The position numbers and the translations under genes were made by a program. The notes under the pieces were generated by a model, which made no database searches, had not been told where the DNA came from, and saw only the letters and a program-made list of their open reading frames with translations. This document shows, piece by piece, positions 61,301 through 63,599 of a stretch of DNA of 63,599 nt (position 1 is its first letter; each line of letters starts with the position of its first letter). The DNA comes from Gonium pectorale (lineage: Eukaryota; Chlorophyta; Chlorophyceae; Chlamydomonadales; Volvocaceae): the NCBI GenBank assembly GCA_001584585.1, contig LSYV01000009.1:2151567-2215165 (forward strand), read 5' to 3'.

Positions 61301-63599
61301 GGCTGTTCGGCTCTCGGTGGAGAGCAGCGCCCTCCCCGCATGCTTCACCGCCTTCACCTCCTGCGCACTTTGACTGCTCCGTCCTCAATCGGGTCATGTA
61401 CCCGGCCTGCACAGCTACAGACGGCCGACACGGAGCAGCTTGGCCAGGGGCAAAACTCCCTCGTGCTCTCCTTGCTTGACGGGTCTACCAAAAAGACGGC
61501 TTCCTCCTGATTCCGTTCGTTCCCGCGTTCCCGCGTCACGCCGCATGCAGACCGCTGACATCGAGCAGGCCGTGGGCGCCTTCCTCCACTCCTCCGCCAC
61601 CGCACTGGCGGACGCGAGCCAGGCCTTTGAGTGCCTTTCCCCCGCCGGCATTGCCAAAGCTGGCAAGGGTAAGGCGACCGCGTGTCTGCTGCTCTTCCAT
61701 TCGCGCACGGTTTCCGCGCTTCCGCATCACCTCCGTTCGTGTAATGCCTTTCGCCGGGTGTGTAGGGCGGCTGTGTGTTTGTGCCATCTCGTAGAGCACG
61801 CGCGCGACTGCGACTGCGGGCGTTGCAACCCCCCATCGGCCTCAGTGCTCCCCTCCCCGTTCGACATACGCGCAAGAGCACGTGGCGAGATCACGCTCCA
61901 CCGCCCCACCGCACCGCCGCCTCACCGCACCGCGCCGCACCGCAGGCGCCAGCCTCCTCACGTCGGCGACATCCGTCGGCGGAGGGAGCGGTTCGCACCG
62001 CCCCGCCCCGCCGGTGACACCCATTGCCCTGGCCATCATACGCGTGAGAGCGAGCGTCACCAAACGGAGCATAGGCACAGTGGGGAGCGAAGGCTACGGG
62101 CAGCCCGGCGGTAGTGCTGTGGGCGGCGGAGTTAGCGGGAGCGCAGCCGGCGGCAGCCGCATTGGAGACAGCGGCGCCGGCGACAGCGGCACCGGCGGCG
62201 GTCGTGAAGAGGACGTGCAGCTGGGGGCGGTTCTGGGCCGCGGCTCGGCGGGCGTCGTGTATCTGGGTGGGTGGGTGGCCGAGCGGGCGGGTATTTCCTG
62301 CAGGTCCAGTATAAACAATCTTAGATCGCGCGACAGCGTTTCTAATTATATCGGGAGGGTGTGGGGCCGGACTGTCCTGCCCCTCATGGCCGTCGAGTAC
62401 TTGGGTGGGTAGCTTGCGCATCCACTTGGTTGGATATGGCCGCATGGCTGCTCGGGCTTGCCAGCTTGCTTGGGAATAGCAACCTCGGCTACGGCGGTGC
62501 GGTACTAGGACGGAGCCGTACAGGGCCGTGTATGGGTGCGAATGCTTGCGTGTTCGGTGTCAGGGCCCCGCAGCTACGCTACGCTGAGGGCTGCCTCGTA
62601 GCCTCGAGCCGCATAGCTGCTGAATGCGGCATCGGCCACTTTGAAGGATATCCCGTGACCGGTTCCCGTCCACCCCAGCGCCGCCAATGTGCGCTTACAT
62701 CATGTGGGCCCCTTCGCCTCAAATCGCTCCGTCGCCGCATCCGCAGGCCTATGGCGCGGCCTTTGTGTGGCGGTGAAGGCGCTGGTGGTGCAGGACGGCC
62801 TGATCGGCGAGGAGGGTCGGCAGCGGCAGCGCGCCGTGCTGGAGGCCGCCATCTCCTCCTCCCTGGACCACCCCAACGTGGTGGCCACGTACGCGTACGA
62901 GGTACGGCAGCTGACAGTACGACAGCAGGAGGCGGCGGAGGCCGGCGGCGGAGGCCCTGACGCTGACGGCGGATCCGGGACCGTGCATCAGCTGCTGCTG
63001 GTCCAGGAGCTGTGCGAGGGAGGCAGTCTGCGGGGCGCATTGGGTGAGTGGAGAGGCGCGACGAGCGGGGGCGGGCGCGGAGGGCTTTTGGCTCCCAAAC
63101 TTTGGCACCCCGGCCTGGGGGCTGGGGGCGTGGGGCGCTACGGTCTCGCAGACCAGGGGCTGGGGACCCCGGGCCGGCCCTCGCCCGCCCGGGCTGCGCG
63201 CCATCTTCCCCTTCGGCCGCTCCGCCCCGCCCTGCTTCTTTCCTGTTGTAGACGCACGCTCTCCGGACACTCAAGGGTTCATTACTGCTCCGGCGGCGCA
63301 CCTTGTATGTTTTCCTTGAGTGTCACGCTCCGCGGGTGGCACTGGACACGCTTGTGTGCCCAATGTGTACATGTCTTTCTCCCTTGCTCGCCCCGATCCG
63401 GGATGCGGTAACAAGTTCCCCGACGACCCCCAACTGCGCGCAGCCTCCGGCCTGGTCCCCGGCATCGGCTGTGGCGGCGCGGCGGCGCTGTTCTCCCTGG
63501 CCCTGGCGGCTGACGTGGCGGCGGGCATGGCGCACGTGCACGCACACGACATCGTGCACGGGGTGGGTGGGGGGAGGGGGGGAAGGGCGACCACCGGCG
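52320..63599 (+). CDS. Receptor-like kinase B, tandem paralogue of A, 3' end outside window
   Basis: Exons: 52320-52671, 52831-52993, 53389-53767, 54316-54387, 54856-55028, 55224-55331, 55544-55754, 56177-56249, 56951-57138, 58074-58438, 58765-59105, 59653-59771, 59997-60132, 60252-61144, 61551-61668, 61946-62266, 62747-63043, 63444-63562; 1476 residues to the window edge. Order and phases equal those of gene A exon for exon, and eight exon lengths are identical. Start MFHLFPLPWRL, hydrophobic signal, same beta-helix-like ectodomain, Pro-rich stalk, TM at ~970-995 (WVVAVAASLPVSGALL...), GRGSAGVV glycine loop, VAVK, QELCEGGSL hinge and the start of the catalytic loop (IVHG). DFG and the rest lie beyond the window. 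The region between TM and kinase is the most diverged (exon 14: 893 versus 989 bases). No stop or frameshift was found. Confidence 0.9.
53222..53335 (+). repeat. Dispersed repeat family 4, copy 2 (intron 2 of kinase B)
   Basis: Matches 29600-29700 (blocks listed there). Absent from intron 2 of kinase A (36327-36599), which is about 120 bases shorter. Confidence 0.7.

Noticed and set aside
35714..63599. Kinase A or B as a pseudogene
   Set aside because: All exon joins keep frame, paralogous exons agree in phase, and key kinase residues are intact where visible.
1..63599. tRNA or rRNA genes
   Set aside because: Scanned by eye for T-arm GTTCGA-type signals with matching stems; only isolated matches without cloverleaf potential (for example near 4985).

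Overview
The window is nuclear DNA from a green alga of the Chlamydomonas/Volvox type (inferred). The sequence is very GC-rich. Genes are built from many short exons separated by GT-AG introns of roughly 100-700 bases, coding exons are full of Gly/Ala/Pro runs, and all long-range protein sense appears only after splicing. No bacterial operon, rRNA, tRNA or CRISPR array was seen. There are two assembly gaps (12563-13041 and 33554-34509).

Layout. (1) 1-11677, minus strand: most of a large secreted protein made of chlamydial-Pmp-like repeats (FxxN and GGA[V/I/L] motifs, presumably a right-handed beta-helix). It starts with a signal-peptide exon at 11677 and runs off the left edge. In its middle part one repeat equals one exon, and every intron cuts the first glycine codon of the GGA motif. 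(2) 11745-16572: gene-poor, with a gap and small repeats. (3) 16573-27143, plus strand: exportin-4 (XPO4), about 24 exons and about 1436 residues, complete. (4) 27144-35713: repeat-rich stretch with a weakly supported ATPase-like gene or pseudogene, a retroelement-like PBS and Ala/Pro-rich ORF cut by a gap, and a dispersed repeat carrying a strong hairpin. (5) 35714-50382, plus strand: complete receptor-like kinase A (23 exons, 1696 residues): N-terminal signal/anchor, large beta-helix-like ectodomain, Pro-rich stalk, one membrane segment, TKL-type kinase domain. (6) 50383-52319: intergenic, with dispersed repeats. (7) 52320-63599, plus strand: receptor-like kinase B, a tandem paralogue of A with the same exon order and phases, cut by the right edge after its catalytic-loop exon.

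How the parts relate: XPO4 is a housekeeping nuclear transport receptor. The Pmp-like protein and the two receptor kinases are cell-surface proteins. Both types show repeated beta-strand-like segments typical of parallel beta-helices, so surface adhesion or polysaccharide sensing is a reasonable but untested idea. The receptor-kinase pair is the most attractive candidate for an undescribed system. Gene models were built by hand from splice sites, reading-frame continuity and comparison of the two paralogues. Exon edges are firm in the kinases and most of XPO4, and partly open at the start of the Pmp-like gene.
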